DNA from: Labia minor
Lineage: Eukaryota > Arthropoda > Insecta > Dermaptera > Spongiphoridae
Direction of reading: 5' to 3'
Assembly: GCA_963082975.1 (NCBI GenBank)
Contig: OY720347.1
Span: forward strand, 29,901,398-29,965,397
Length of the DNA stretch: 64,000 bases
Notes under the pieces: model-generated
Seen by the model: only the letters and a program-made list of their open reading frames with translations
Databases searched by the model: none
Told to the model about the DNA's origin: nothing
In this document: positions 49,276 to 59,832 of the stretch, piece by piece
Numbering within the stretch: the stretch's first letter is position 1
How the letters are laid out: each line of letters begins with the position of its first letter
Position numbers and translations under genes: made by a program

Positions 49276-51164
49276 ATTTAAATGGGAATACCTATATATA
49301 TATTTATTATTTTTCTCACTGGAATAAACTTTTCGATAAATATGCTCGAGATGTAGGCATTTCTTAAATATAATACAGAAATAAATATTGAAACAAAGGC
49401 ACCAATCCCTTGATTAACTTGTTGACTAATCCCGAAATGTTAATCAAATATAATCTCGGTCGACACTTGTTTGTTTACAAAGTCTAATTATAAAACTATG
49501 TTTTAGAATTTCTTAATCAAAGGGTTAATTAAGGTATATTGTAATTTTGTATATTAACTGAAATTAAAAAAAAAAGTTTTAAAACAAAATAATTCATGTG
49601 AAATTGGAAATTTTATTATTTTATATGCTATTCATTGAATTAAATAAGTAATTATTGGAAAATAATATTCATATCCTTTCGGTGAATTAATAATGTAATA
49701 TTTATTAAATAATTAATTATTTCTATAAATCAGTGGGGTTCGAAATACGTTCGTTTCTATTACATTGAATTGTTCTATTAAATGATATTCATGAAAGTGT
49801 CATGAATTTTTATTAGGCCATACACATCAATAAAAAAAACAGATATCAATAACAAGAAAAAAATAATTTTAATATAATAATAAAAATTAAATAATTTTTT
49901 TTTTTAAATGTTTTATAAGCATTCCTCCTATCTCTTTATATTTAGTAAAATAAATTAAATCTCCCTTTATAAACGATTAAACTCAATAATCTATGTATTA
50001 TATATTAAATAATTAGATAGTAAAATAATAAAATGAATATTATCAATTATTTGGGTACATTTAACTCAACATATTAAAGTTACTTGTTTAGTTTATTATG
50101 AATATTTAATAAGTATTTGTCGATTTATATTCTCATTATATATTTCATATTGCATTTTACCTAGCACATTTTAATTTCCTCTAAACTAATAAATAATAAA
50201 TAATAAATAATATTATTGCTTATTTTAAATATGGGCAATATTTAATTAAATAAAGGTAGGTTCAATAGTAAACACAAAGTCAATAAAATCAACATAATAT
50301 AATTATACTTTTGCTTTTTATTTATAAAAATTCAAAATAATATTTAAATAAATTATTAAATTCTCTCTTTTTAATATTCAAATTTTTTATAAACATTAGT
50401 CAAAAATAAAAAAAAAAAATTCATCGGAATAGCAAATTTTATTCAGATCAACACAATTTTAAAATTCTTTTTAAAAATTATGTACTTTTTATTTAAATTG
50501 AGTAAAAATATATTATAAATGCATATATTTTTCTATGTATATATAGTTTATCTTAAAAATACTATCTTTTAATTTGCATTGTTTTTTCTTCACGATAAAC
50601 TTTTTACAATATTAAAATATGTAGATCCTGGAGAATTAGCTTAGTACGCTTTAAAACTTTGTAAAGTTACTCTAGTTACTGTACTAAATTATTATTTTTA
50701 TATTCTATAGATATATATTTTAATCAAATAATAATAATAATACATAAGCATAATTATTTATTACTAATATTTGTTAAATATATTAAGATTAAAAAATAAA
50801 TTAAATAATTAATTATAATAGATTTTCTTCTCATTTTAGACACATCAGGATTAATTTATTTAATTAATAGTTTAATCCTACATGATATTTCATAAATGAC
50901 TATCATTTTAATGATAAACTTATGACATTATCAAAATTCAATGAATTTGGCTGAAATAATAGGCGACCTACTTGGAATCAACTAAATTTAATTTTATAAT
51001 TTAAAGTATAATAATTTATTATAGTTTATAATTTATAGTTTTTCGTCCAGTAGGTATTCTATTTAAAATAGTGTAATATTTATAAATAATTATAAACCAC
51101 TATAATTATAAGATCTTTATATACACAATATTATGTATAAATTATATTAATATATTAAATTATA
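49276..51164. other. AT-rich DNA
   Basis: CAGTGGGGTTCGAAATACG at 49732-49750 resembles a hAT end, but no partner was found. Otherwise nothing recognised. Confidence 0.45.
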
Positions 51165-51776
51165 CTAGCTGCTCCGAGCGCCTTCGGCGCTCTTTACACC
51201 TAGACGGGGGCTCCGCCCCCTGTACCCCCGAGTGATACATAGCATTTGGTTGAAAGTCTGTATGTAAAAGGTTTTCATCCATTTTGTTCCAATCAGTATA
51301 AGTAGATAAAACATGTATTTGTTTTCTTGTAAAATATATTTTAATTTAATCAGTAAATTAATTATATATTATTATTGTATATGTTATATTTATCTAACTC
51401 TGTGTCTCTACAGTTTTCGAAAGTTCTTAGCCGCAGCATCCACATTTCTCTAAGCGTCCCTATCCTGAGCTACGACCAAATCCTACCCTGTCCCATCTCT
51501 CCCATGTCCCTTCCTTCATTGTCCACCCACCTTGGTCCTTGGTCTTCCACCGGATGTTTCCCAATCGGTTTCTCCCAATTTCTAGTTTCTCCAATTCCAA
51601 CCACGTCCCCTTCCCATCCCAGCCTTCTTGATTTTATAACCTTAACTATATCTGGACATTATATCTCGTTATGCCATCTCCGCCATCCCCCTGTGACCTC
51701 ATCTTCTTTTGGCCTATAAATGCTGCGAACAATATTAATCTCACAAATACTCCAAATCGTCTCCCAGAGTCATCGA

Positions 51777-51964
51777 TAGGGTGACCAAACGTCCCGTCTT
51801 TAGGTGCTCTGTCCCAAAAAAGTCTTCGGGACAGCCTACTGTCCCGTTTTTTCAATATTTAGGACATTTCGTAATGTTTTTTTTCAAAATTTTTTCAATT
51901 TAGTTCTAAAAAAAAAGGTATACCGTTTGTCCCGGTTTGGTGTTTTCGAAATATGGTCACCCTA
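51777..51964. mobile_element. hAT-like MITE inside Helitron copy 3
   Basis: TAGGGTGACC and GGTCACCCTA ends, flanked by GTCATCGA (51769-51776) and GCCATCGA (51965-51972). Confidence 0.87.
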
Positions 51965-52380
51965 GCCATCGATCAACATGAAAAATAATTGTTTTATATA
52001 TTTTAATTTTGATCCTCTTTGATGAGATAAGCCCCTTTACTGCATAATAACAGGCGTTACTCAATTACAACGTCGATTTAAATTCTTCTCGAATATTATA
52101 ATCCTTCGTGATTAGAGATCTTAAGTATTTAAATATTTATACTTTTTCAAATTCTACATTTTGTATGTTAATTGTATGTAAGCGTATCCGTATCATAATT
52201 CTTGAATTTTTTGTTTAATTACATTTCGGTTGATTTTTCCCCAATTTCTCTAATCATATGTCTCCTCTTCCAGTCTAATTCATTTACCTATCAATGTTGC
52301 ATAAGGAATTTAAATTTCTTAATTTGGATAGAACACTCCATTTTTTAAAATTTTAAATAGAGGGAGAGAGAGAGAGGTTC

Positions 52381-52383
<3 letters not shown>

Positions 52384-52429
<46 letters not shown>
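52384..52429. repeat. (AT)n microsatellite in Helitron copy 3
   Basis: About 46 bp; the same site has about 12-14 bp in copy 1 (15606) and about 24 bp in copy 2 (38314). Confidence 0.92.
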
Positions 52430-52431
<2 letters not shown>

Positions 52432-52656
52432 GTTAAACAAATTACATACAAACAAACACTCTCCTTTATATATATTTCTGGAAAATGAAACACCCGCAGC
52501 TCAGCTCAGGAGTTACCTAAGATTCTAATTTCTTTTTTATTTTTCATCATTTGAGGTACCCTTCACCTCAGAAAAATTTGGTTACCTTACTCCTTGTAGT
52601 TTAGGCTCTGGAGTTTTTTGCGTACAGACGGACACTATCGTATTAAATACATAGAT

Positions 52657-54077
52657 TCACAAATATAAGATCATCTGAGGTTGCTAGGATATTGTAAATA
52701 AAATAAAGCAACTGGCAGATCGACACACTTGCAAGAAATTCTTATTATTTAAGAATCGTTTAAATTCCTTCAAATCTACTCACTTACCCAAATATATTAT
52801 TATTATTATATAATTTTATGTTTGAAAAAGATATTACCAGTCTTATTTACTTGTAACAAGTATATAATATTTTTTTTATTATTATTATGTTGGAATAATA
52901 GTTTATTTTATTATTTTTACTTATGATTTATTTTTCTACACATTCACAAATGCTATTCAGTAAATCAAAATGTATTTTCACTTATAAATAAACTATGAAA
53001 AAAATTGTTTTTCTATTCATCTATGTATATTTTAAAAGAAATTTCATCGGCCTCAAATACCTAAAATTTAAAACCATAGTTAAGTTTAATTATTCCTTTT
53101 GTATTGTATAATATGATTATAGATTTGTATTATGTATATTTATAATTATATTATTAACTAACTATCTACTCCAGTGATGTTTTTATATATATACTCAATA
53201 GATCTTAACTTCTTATATTCTGAGATCCATCCGAATCTTAAGCTCTCCTAATTCCATCACATCTGAATTATCTGGTTATTTTCCCGTATCTTTCTTTAAA
53301 CTCCTCGTTTTTCCCATAAAATAATGTTTTGTCAATTTTACTTTTTACATTTCATGCATACAAGTTACATGTTCAGGTTATCTTATCTTCACCATTGCTA
53401 TGTACAGGAAGCAACATTTTTGAGTAAGTGGTAGGGATAGGCACGTTTCCGAGCCCACAAGACATTTTTACTAGTCATGGAGTCATAGTCATTGTTGTTT
53501 TGTGGTAATTCCTATTTAACATGGGTCAAAGAGGAAGATTACCCACTCATAACTCAATTATGCTTCCTATAAGTCATGAAATTGTCAACGTACCTACTGC
53601 AATGATAGTGAAGGTATTCGACTAAATTCAATATAACACTTAAGTTATAATCACTTAAGCAGATGAATCTAAAATGTATATTTCTTGATTATTACTTCAT
53701 TGTTTTTATTCTATGGCTATGTGTGTAGATAATATAGAATTACCTTTTGAATCCATAAATAAACAATTCTTTCTTTCTTCTTTACTTTGTAAAAGTAAAA
53801 ACTTATATAATATTGATGTATGTAATAATGATGACAGGGATCCATCTAAACCTTCTTTACTTAAATTTCCAAGAATAGATAGCAATTGATCTCTTGAGGA
53901 ATACCTAAGCGATCACTCTTCGGCCTGCCTACCTTTGAATTGGAAGCTGTTGCCAAGCACTCTTTCGAATGAGATAAATGTTTGATCCAACCGATAAATA
54001 AATAAAAATAAAAAAAAAAACGTTTACAGATTTGAAATCCCTTTTAAATTTTATAGTAAAAGATAAAGTTGCATAAT

Positions 54078-54109
<32 letters not shown>

Positions 54110-54628
54110 CTAGAAAATAAACTCATCTTGACGAATGTTTCATGTGTTAATTATAGAAGGGAGAATTTTACTTATATAAAGATAAAATTAAAATTCATAC
54201 CTAAATATAGATTATAATTATCAATTTGTTGAAAATTGAATTGATTATTTGATTAATATTCATACCTGCATCTCTCTCAGATATCCTCGTTATCAACATA
54301 ATAATATCATAGTATAATAATTTTTTATAGAAGAAATAAATGAATTTGAAGATTCTGTTTATACAAAATGTATGAAATTACAATCGAAATTTCAGAAAGT
54401 ATCGAATGATTTAATAATAATCGAGGAAAAAATGGATTTATATATATATATATATATTAACACATAATTTTTTGGGACGAGAATAGAATCAAGGGATAGT
54501 TGAAAATTTGCAAAAATCAAAAAAAAAATCAAATCACAGAGGAAATAGGTGAAAATATTGAGAAACATTTATTTTATTTTATTATACTAGTAATTATATT
54601 TATTTAAGTTTTGATAAAATCATATATT
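52657..54628. other. AT-rich DNA
   Basis: (AT)n at 54079-54108 and 54438-54459. A less A/T-rich patch at 53400-53580 has no recognised content. No gene seen. Confidence 0.45.
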
Positions 54629-55199
54629 AGGTCGAGTCATAAATAACTTCCGTTTGTTATTCATACATTTATTTTTCGATAACACAAAAACAAATAAAAA
54701 TTAATCTAAAATGTATTCTAACAGTTGATTGGGATGTATTGAGCTTCTGTGATAACTCTCTAGTTGACTGGCGTGGATTTTCTTCCAAAACTGACTTCAA
54801 AACATCGTCATCAAAGTCAGAAGGACGACCCATCCTTGGCTCGTCTTTTAAGGTCATGTCTCCAGAACGGAATTTTACAAACCAATTTCTTACTGCCCGA
54901 TCAGTTATCACTCCTTCACCATATACACTGCAAAGTTTTCGAGCCGTAGCTGTAGCACTATTGCCTTGTTTAAATTCCCAAAGCATCACATGTCGAAAGT
55001 GTATTTTTTGATTATCCATTTTAAAGGTATAAATAAAAAAATATTTACGTGCGCACCGAAACGAGGTTGTCTAGAGACTGACCAGTTTATACTTGCTAAG
55101 CGAAAACAAAAATCCCTTATCAAGGGGAATCTCATTGTGTACAAACAATACCAAAAGAAGCACACTACTTAGGCGGAAGTTATTTATGACTCGACCTAA
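54629..55199 (-). mobile_element. Deleted mariner element (571 bp) with intact ends
   Basis: Perfect 26-bp terminal inverted repeats begin TTAGGTCGAGTCATAAATAA at both ends (54629-54654 and 55174-55199). TA flanks both sides (54627-54628, 55200-55201), the mariner target duplication. The element runs on the minus strand: about 180 bp of leader, the first 100 or so codons of transposase, then directly the 3' untranslated end. A full mariner is about 1.3 kb, so roughly 0.7 kb is deleted. With clean ends it could still be mobilised by a transposase supplied elsewhere. Confidence 0.95.
54669..55019 (-). CDS. Mariner transposase N-terminal DNA-binding region, truncated
   Basis: A 116-codon frame starting at an ATG that lies where mariner transposases start. 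Residues about 5-50 (HVMLWEFKQG, ARKLCSVYG, AVRNWFVKF) form the first helix-turn-helix (HTH_48 type), followed by a GRPSDFDDD linker. Residues about 75-104 (LEENPRQSTRELSQ, STVRIHF) form the second helix-turn-helix. These domains bind the terminal repeats. The catalytic DDD domain is absent: after STVRIHF the frame enters 3' untranslated sequence and ends with about 12 unrelated residues. It has no internal stop or frameshift, so it is younger or better kept than the other mariner relics here. If expressed, it could bind element ends without cutting; that is inference from the domain content. Confidence 0.85.
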   Translation of the reverse strand: MDNQKIHFRHVMLWEFKQGNSATATARKLCSVYGEGVITDRAVRNWFVKFRSGDMTLKDEPRMGRPSDFDDDVLKSVLEENPRQSTRELSQKLNTSQSTVRIHFRLIFICFCVIEK

Positions 55200-55201
55200 T
55201 A

Positions 55202-57274
55202 ATTATATAATATAAAAATTAATAATAATTGTTTAATTTCCTGAATTGTAATATAAATTTTTTATGCATATTTTTAATTTTAATAGTCATATGAAATAAT
55301 TAAATATTTTATTTATACATAGGCACTATTAAATTTTAAATAATAAATACTAATTTTAAATTTAATAATAAGGCATTTTAATGTTTAAGATATCTCAGGA
55401 GAATTTATGAAATTAGTTGTTAAAAAATTAATAAACTCATATATATAATATATTAATTATAGATTTTGACATTTAATTGACTCGATTTTTTTTAAAGATA
55501 TCGTTGACGTCGCTGCCGGATAGAGACCATCACATCAAATGATTCACACTACGAGTGGATAGGAAGCCCCTGCCATGTAGATATCCACCAACACAAACAG
55601 GCAAACTCATCTCCGATTTTTATACTATTTTAAACTATTAACAATTATTTCTATGAATTTTAACTAATTTTATAATAAAACATATTCATATTAGACATTT
55701 GGTGTTTTTGTATATAAATATTTCATATAATAAATAAAGTTTTCACATTGTCTTATGTTTAAAAATTAAATTAAAAATAAAGATAATTAAAAAATATTTA
55801 AATATCTAAATTTGTTATTAAATTTTATAAATACTATTTAAGCTCCACATCAACTAGTTTAAGAATCCCTGTTTTTTTTTTAATGTAATATTTCTATTTC
55901 TAAACATTTTTTTTATCTTAACTCAGAATAAATAATGTTTAAGATTGGATTTTTCTGGCATTGATGCCCAAAATTCCATATTTATATTTATTAAATATTT
56001 TAGAAGAAAAATAAATCCTAAATCTTTGTTTATAAAATTACTTATGTTTAAAAATAATATTTTTCTTAATTATTTTTCATAATGAAAAGAGTAGTGTAGA
56101 TGTAGTAATTTAGATTCTCAAACTGGCTAATAGATATTAGATTTAAATAACAAAATAAGCTTAATCAATTTCATACAAGAAAACAATAATTGTTTAAATT
56201 GAAATCTTCGAAAATAAAAAATTCCAATAACTTCAAAACGATTTTAAAATTGGTTAAATCAAAAAAAGTAAAGAATACTATTTGGCATTTGGCCAATGGC
56301 CATCACTGTCTTAGAAAATTCATATTATCTTCTCTATTGTGTATCATTGAAGCGAATTACATGATTTATATTATAAGTTTTTGGTATCTCATAATTTCTG
56401 GCGATCAGCCCGTATTTTCTTGTTAAACTCTACGGAGATAGATTACTTTTAAAAACTTTTAGCTAAAATAATTTGTAATGTTATTATTCCCTGTTTTTTT
56501 CATTAAAATAAAATTAGTAAAATTGAAAGTATATCCTTTTAAAATTAAAATATCAGCTTTTTTTAACATAACAAATAAATACAATCATACTTAAATAAGC
56601 TTTTTTTAAAATATATTTAGTAGATTGAAAAAAAAAATATCTCTCATCCAATTTAAAAAGCTTTTAAGGTGTATTTCGATGATGCTTTTCTTTCACTTTT
56701 GTTCAATTGGCATATTATTTTCATGAAAGTTGGTTTTAACAAAAATATATTTTTGTATAATATATATATATATATATACTTATATAAAACGTGTGTTTTA
56801 AGTTCCTCCTTACAATTTTTTTTATTAGTTGCTCTATAAATTTTTCTTCACTGCTTTGGTATAGCTATTTCAAAAGATTTTTTTTAATTTGTTACTTCAA
56901 GTGAAAATCTTTTCAACTAAAAAGTATTCATAATAATGAAAGAAATAAAAATAAATTTTTAGTTATTTATTTGTGTATGGGTTTTTATGAGCATACATAA
57001 ACAATGGCTTATTAATTTTAGAAGTTCCTTAAAATATGGTTTTAATTTTATCATGTTTTTATGTTCTAGCTTGTTGTTTTGAATAATTATTTATTGTTTT
57101 TTACAATTAGAAAATTTAAAGATGATTTTCTGAAAATAGTATGCGACATAGATATGTTATATATTTATTATATGTTATGTTATATAATTAAATAATTTAT
57201 TAAGATTAGTAAAATAAGAACAAATAATGAAAGATTTAAAATTTAAACTATAAATTTTAAATGGTTGATCAATT
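55202..57274. other. AT-rich DNA
   Basis: A less A/T-rich patch at 55500-55615 (GTTGACGTCGCTGCCGGATA) is unidentified. The frame at 56190-56426 has no family match. Confidence 0.45.
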
Positions 57275-57288
57275 AACATATAAGGATG

Positions 57289-57447
57289 AGGCTATTTATA
57301 CATACAGTATGTATACGCAATTGGCTATTTATACATACAGTATGTATACTCAATTGGCTATTTATACATACAGTATGTATACTCAATTGGCTTTTTATAC
57401 ATACAGTATGTATACGCAATTGAATATTTATACATACAGTATGTAGG
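57289..57447 (+). repeat. Five-unit 33-bp palindromic array (left arm)
   Basis: CATACAG recurs at 57301, 57334, 57367, 57400 and 57433, exactly 33 bp apart. Units differ at a few bases (GC or TC before AATTGG). The array creates mirrored open frames on both strands that are not genes. Confidence 0.95.
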
Positions 57448-57456
57448 CATATTTTT

Positions 57457-58005
57457 ATGTTAAGTAAATACAATAACTTAGATATTTTTTCAAAAACATG
57501 TTTCCATCCAAGTTACATTACTTCAGTTGGAAATACAGAAAGTATTATGAATATGGATATCGATGATGAAGGCATGAATGATGAGGACAAGGATGAATTC
57601 AATGGTTTTCGAAAAATATTATCGGATCGAGAAAAATTCAATACTGCACTGACAATAACAAAAAATATCGCAGATATTTTATCAAATTATGGAACTACAT
57701 CCTTTAACAAATATATGAACGAACTAAAATTAATTGAAAAAAATGCTAGAAATGGGGTTTCTCTGTTTGAGAATGAGTATAGTGGACCTACAATTAGTTC
57801 AATAGAATCTGAGACAACTAACTTAGTTGAAGCTGGAAGTTTCATGGATAGCTTAGTTGGTACTGAAAGTCAGAACGAATCCGATACAAATCATCAATCA
57901 AATGAAAACCTAAAATTCAAAACAAAAATTAAGTCTAAAGGACGTCCGAAGAAAAAACTAAACAGATTCGGTTTTACAAGAAGCAAATTAAAACACACTG
58001 AATAA
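57457..58005 (+). CDS. 182-residue protein in MULE-like element, possible transposase C-terminal part
   Basis: Open from an ATG placed nine bases after the left array to a TAA at 58003-58005, the longest credible frame in the window. The composition is protein-like. An acidic stretch (MDIDDEGMNDEDKDEF, residues about 33-48) leads into a predicted helical part (ILSDREKFNTALTITKNIAD, about 54-73, to about 100). A Ser/Glu/Asn-rich linker follows, and the end is basic (KIKSKGRPKKKLNRFGFTRS). A helical segment followed by a SKGRPK-type basic tail is often found after the SWIM zinc finger in MULE/FAR1-like transposases, and the 9-bp target duplication supports that reading. The catalytic domain and SWIM cysteines are not present here. 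Alternatives: an accessory protein of the element, a spliced last exon, or captured host sequence. Family assignment is tentative. Confidence 0.5.
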   Translation: MLSKYNNLDIFSKTCFHPSYITSVGNTESIMNMDIDDEGMNDEDKDEFNGFRKILSDREKFNTALTITKNIADILSNYGTTSFNKYMNELKLIEKNARNGVSLFENEYSGPTISSIESETTNLVEAGSFMDSLVGTESQNESDTNHQSNENLKFKTKIKSKGRPKKKLNRFGFTRSKLKHTE

Positions 58006-58194
58006 AAAATAAAATAAGTACTTATGTCTAATTCTTTATCTATTTTATTGTTTTGCTTTTTACGTATATTGTAACAATAAATATTAAATAAATAAAACGT
58101 TATTTTTCTATAATTATGTAGTTTTTATTAAAATATTAATATTAATAAACTTTTTGGTTAGTTAGTACGTTAAGCGTAACTACAAATAGCTAAT

Positions 58195-58258
58195 TTCTTA
58201 TACATACTGTATGTATAAATATCCAATTACGTATACATACTGTATGTATAAATAGCCA
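58195..58258 (-). repeat. Two-unit 33-bp palindromic array (right arm)
   Basis: CATACTG at 58203 and 58236, 33 bp apart, inverted relative to the left arm. Confidence 0.93.
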
Positions 58259-58272
58259 CATCCAACATATAA

Positions 58273-59338
58273 TTAATAATTGTATATATTTTTCTTATCT
58301 TTAACTTTAATATTATAATTTGCTTTTCTTTATTTTTTAATTCAAAGAACTTTTATTTTAAATCCTAAATTCGAACATTTTTTTGGCGACCATAACTCCC
58401 CTTACTATTTACTAATTATCATAAGTATTTTCTTAATAAAATATATTTATGAGCATACTTAAAAATAATAATATAATATATAGATTAATAAATAATTTTA
58501 AATCAATTAAATAAATAATATTTGAAGTATAAAAAAAACTAATTGAAAAAATTAATTAAATATATAAATGTAATTTTATAGAATACATATTTTGACTATT
58601 GAAAAAACAATATAACTTATATATTAAAATCTTTCTTAAACAAATACAGTTTCTTTCTTTTTTAAGATAATACCTAAATAGAAGCATCTATCTTTGACTA
58701 GAATATAGAATTTCTATTATCTCTAGAGGATAGAAATTGTGTTACTGTTTTAAGCAAATGCTGGTAGGAAGCCACTCCCTTTCAGTTAGCAAGGGAGACG
58801 GCTCCACCTGTTTGTATCAAATACTTCCCTTAAACTTGACTACATCCTCAATTTCCTGCTATTCTCGTCACTTAACATTTACCTCCATCATTTCGATACT
58901 CCGACACCTAATAGACGAAAATGTCTATTAGTTGAATAGAACATTAACAAGGTTAAAATTATTACAATAACTAATAAATGATTTTGCTAATTGTATAAAA
59001 TGAAGTAGTGTTTATACGATTATTCATATATATGAATATGTATATAAATATATATAATTGATTTAATAATACTTTAAACATATAATTATAAATTATCTTT
59101 CAGTTGAAAACATTTTTTAATTGATATTTTAACTAATATTCATTTTATAAATAAATTATTATTTTATTTAAAAATTATAACATTATAAACATTCCCTTTC
59201 ACATATGTAAATTTATGTATTATGGAGAGATGTTATATTGAGCCAGGTTGAGCTAGGAGCCTATGCCCTCACTCTATTTTACTAACATATTCACTAAGTG
59301 TGAGTTTATTGCCCAAACCCTTTTGAAGTCAAAAAAAG
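58273..59338. other. AT-rich DNA with one hairpin
   Basis: A stem AGCC-A-CTCCCTT / AAGGGAG-AC-GGCT with a 9-nt loop lies at 58770-58803, in a less A/T-rich patch (58740-58925). No gene recognised; the frame across 58737-58931 has no ATG near its start. Confidence 0.45.
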
Positions 59339-59832
59339 CTGGAGTCTCTCCACTCGACTATCTCGCAATTTGAATTGGATTAAATAACATAATATATTAT
59401 ATTTAAATTAGATTTGCAGTGTTAAAAAATTAATTCTGGTACTTTCAGCAATTCAATCAAGCTGAAATTCTATATATAGCAGTTTTATACAATTATTAAT
59501 CATATGAAAAATTATCAAACATATATTTTTATTTTTACGGTCACTTTAGAGGAAAAAAAATCAAAACGTTGTAGATAATGACCCTCTTCCGGTTGAGCTA
59601 CATTTCTCAAAAGTTGATAGAAAACTATGAATTTTGAATAATGTCCATGTACCAAATTGCATCATTCTAGCTCAAACCGTTTTTGCGTAATCTTGTCTAC
59701 ATACATACACACACATACAAACACACAGACATTTTTCTCAACCTTAGTGAAAATGATTCAGGAACCTTCAAAACGTATAAAAACATCAAAATCTCAACAT
59801 CGAAAATTTTCGTGATCGCAATACGAGATAGT
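59339..59832 (-). repeat. Family A repeat, copy 7
   Basis: Left hairpin end CTGGAGTCTCTCCACTCGAC, right end ATCGCAATACGAGATAGT. Part of the interior next to the hairpin end is deleted (join near 59412), while the CA-rich microsatellite region (59700-59730) is kept. Confidence 0.88.

Larger units (their letters stand above)
51165..52655 (-). mobile_element. Non-autonomous Helitron, copy 3
   Basis: The best preserved copy. Plus-strand left end CTAG, CTGCTCC, hairpin GAGCGCC-TTC-GGCGCTC and a second GC-rich palindrome GGGGGCTCCGCCCCC. Right end TATTAAATACATAGA. Host A at 51164 and T at 52656. It carries the nested MITE and a long (AT)n tract. No helicase or Rep motif; the open frame 51375-51719 is pyrimidine-rich repeat sequence. 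Confidence 0.88.
57284..58263 (+). mobile_element. MULE-like element with palindromic 33-bp array termini
   Basis: A perfect 9-bp direct repeat AACATATAA flanks it (57275-57283, 58264-58272), the MULE target size. The ends are inverted: GGATGAGGCTATTTATACAT on the left, complement of GGATGTGGCTATTTATACAT on the right. The left arm is five 33-bp units (57289-57447), the right arm two inverted units (58195-58258). Each unit holds the perfect odd palindrome ATACATACAGTATGTAT followed by a spacer ending CAATTGG. Between the arms lies one uninterrupted 182-codon frame. No catalytic core is present, so it is non-autonomous or carries only part of its gene. Confidence 0.85.

Noticed and set aside
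49732..49750. CAGTGGGGTTCGAAATACG as a hAT end
   Set aside because: No partner end or 8-bp repeat seen.
54739..55011. Plus-strand frame opposite the mariner transposase
   Set aside because: Antisense shadow of the minus-strand transposase, whose family motifs are clear.
57289..57447. Regular 33-bp repeats as a CRISPR array
   Set aside because: Units are directly adjacent without unique spacers, the genome is eukaryotic, and the array forms one arm of a transposon.
57261..57473. Repetitive frames (YTYSMYTQLA-type) on both strands
   Set aside because: They are a translation of the 33-bp palindromic array; the mirror frame on the other strand is equally open.
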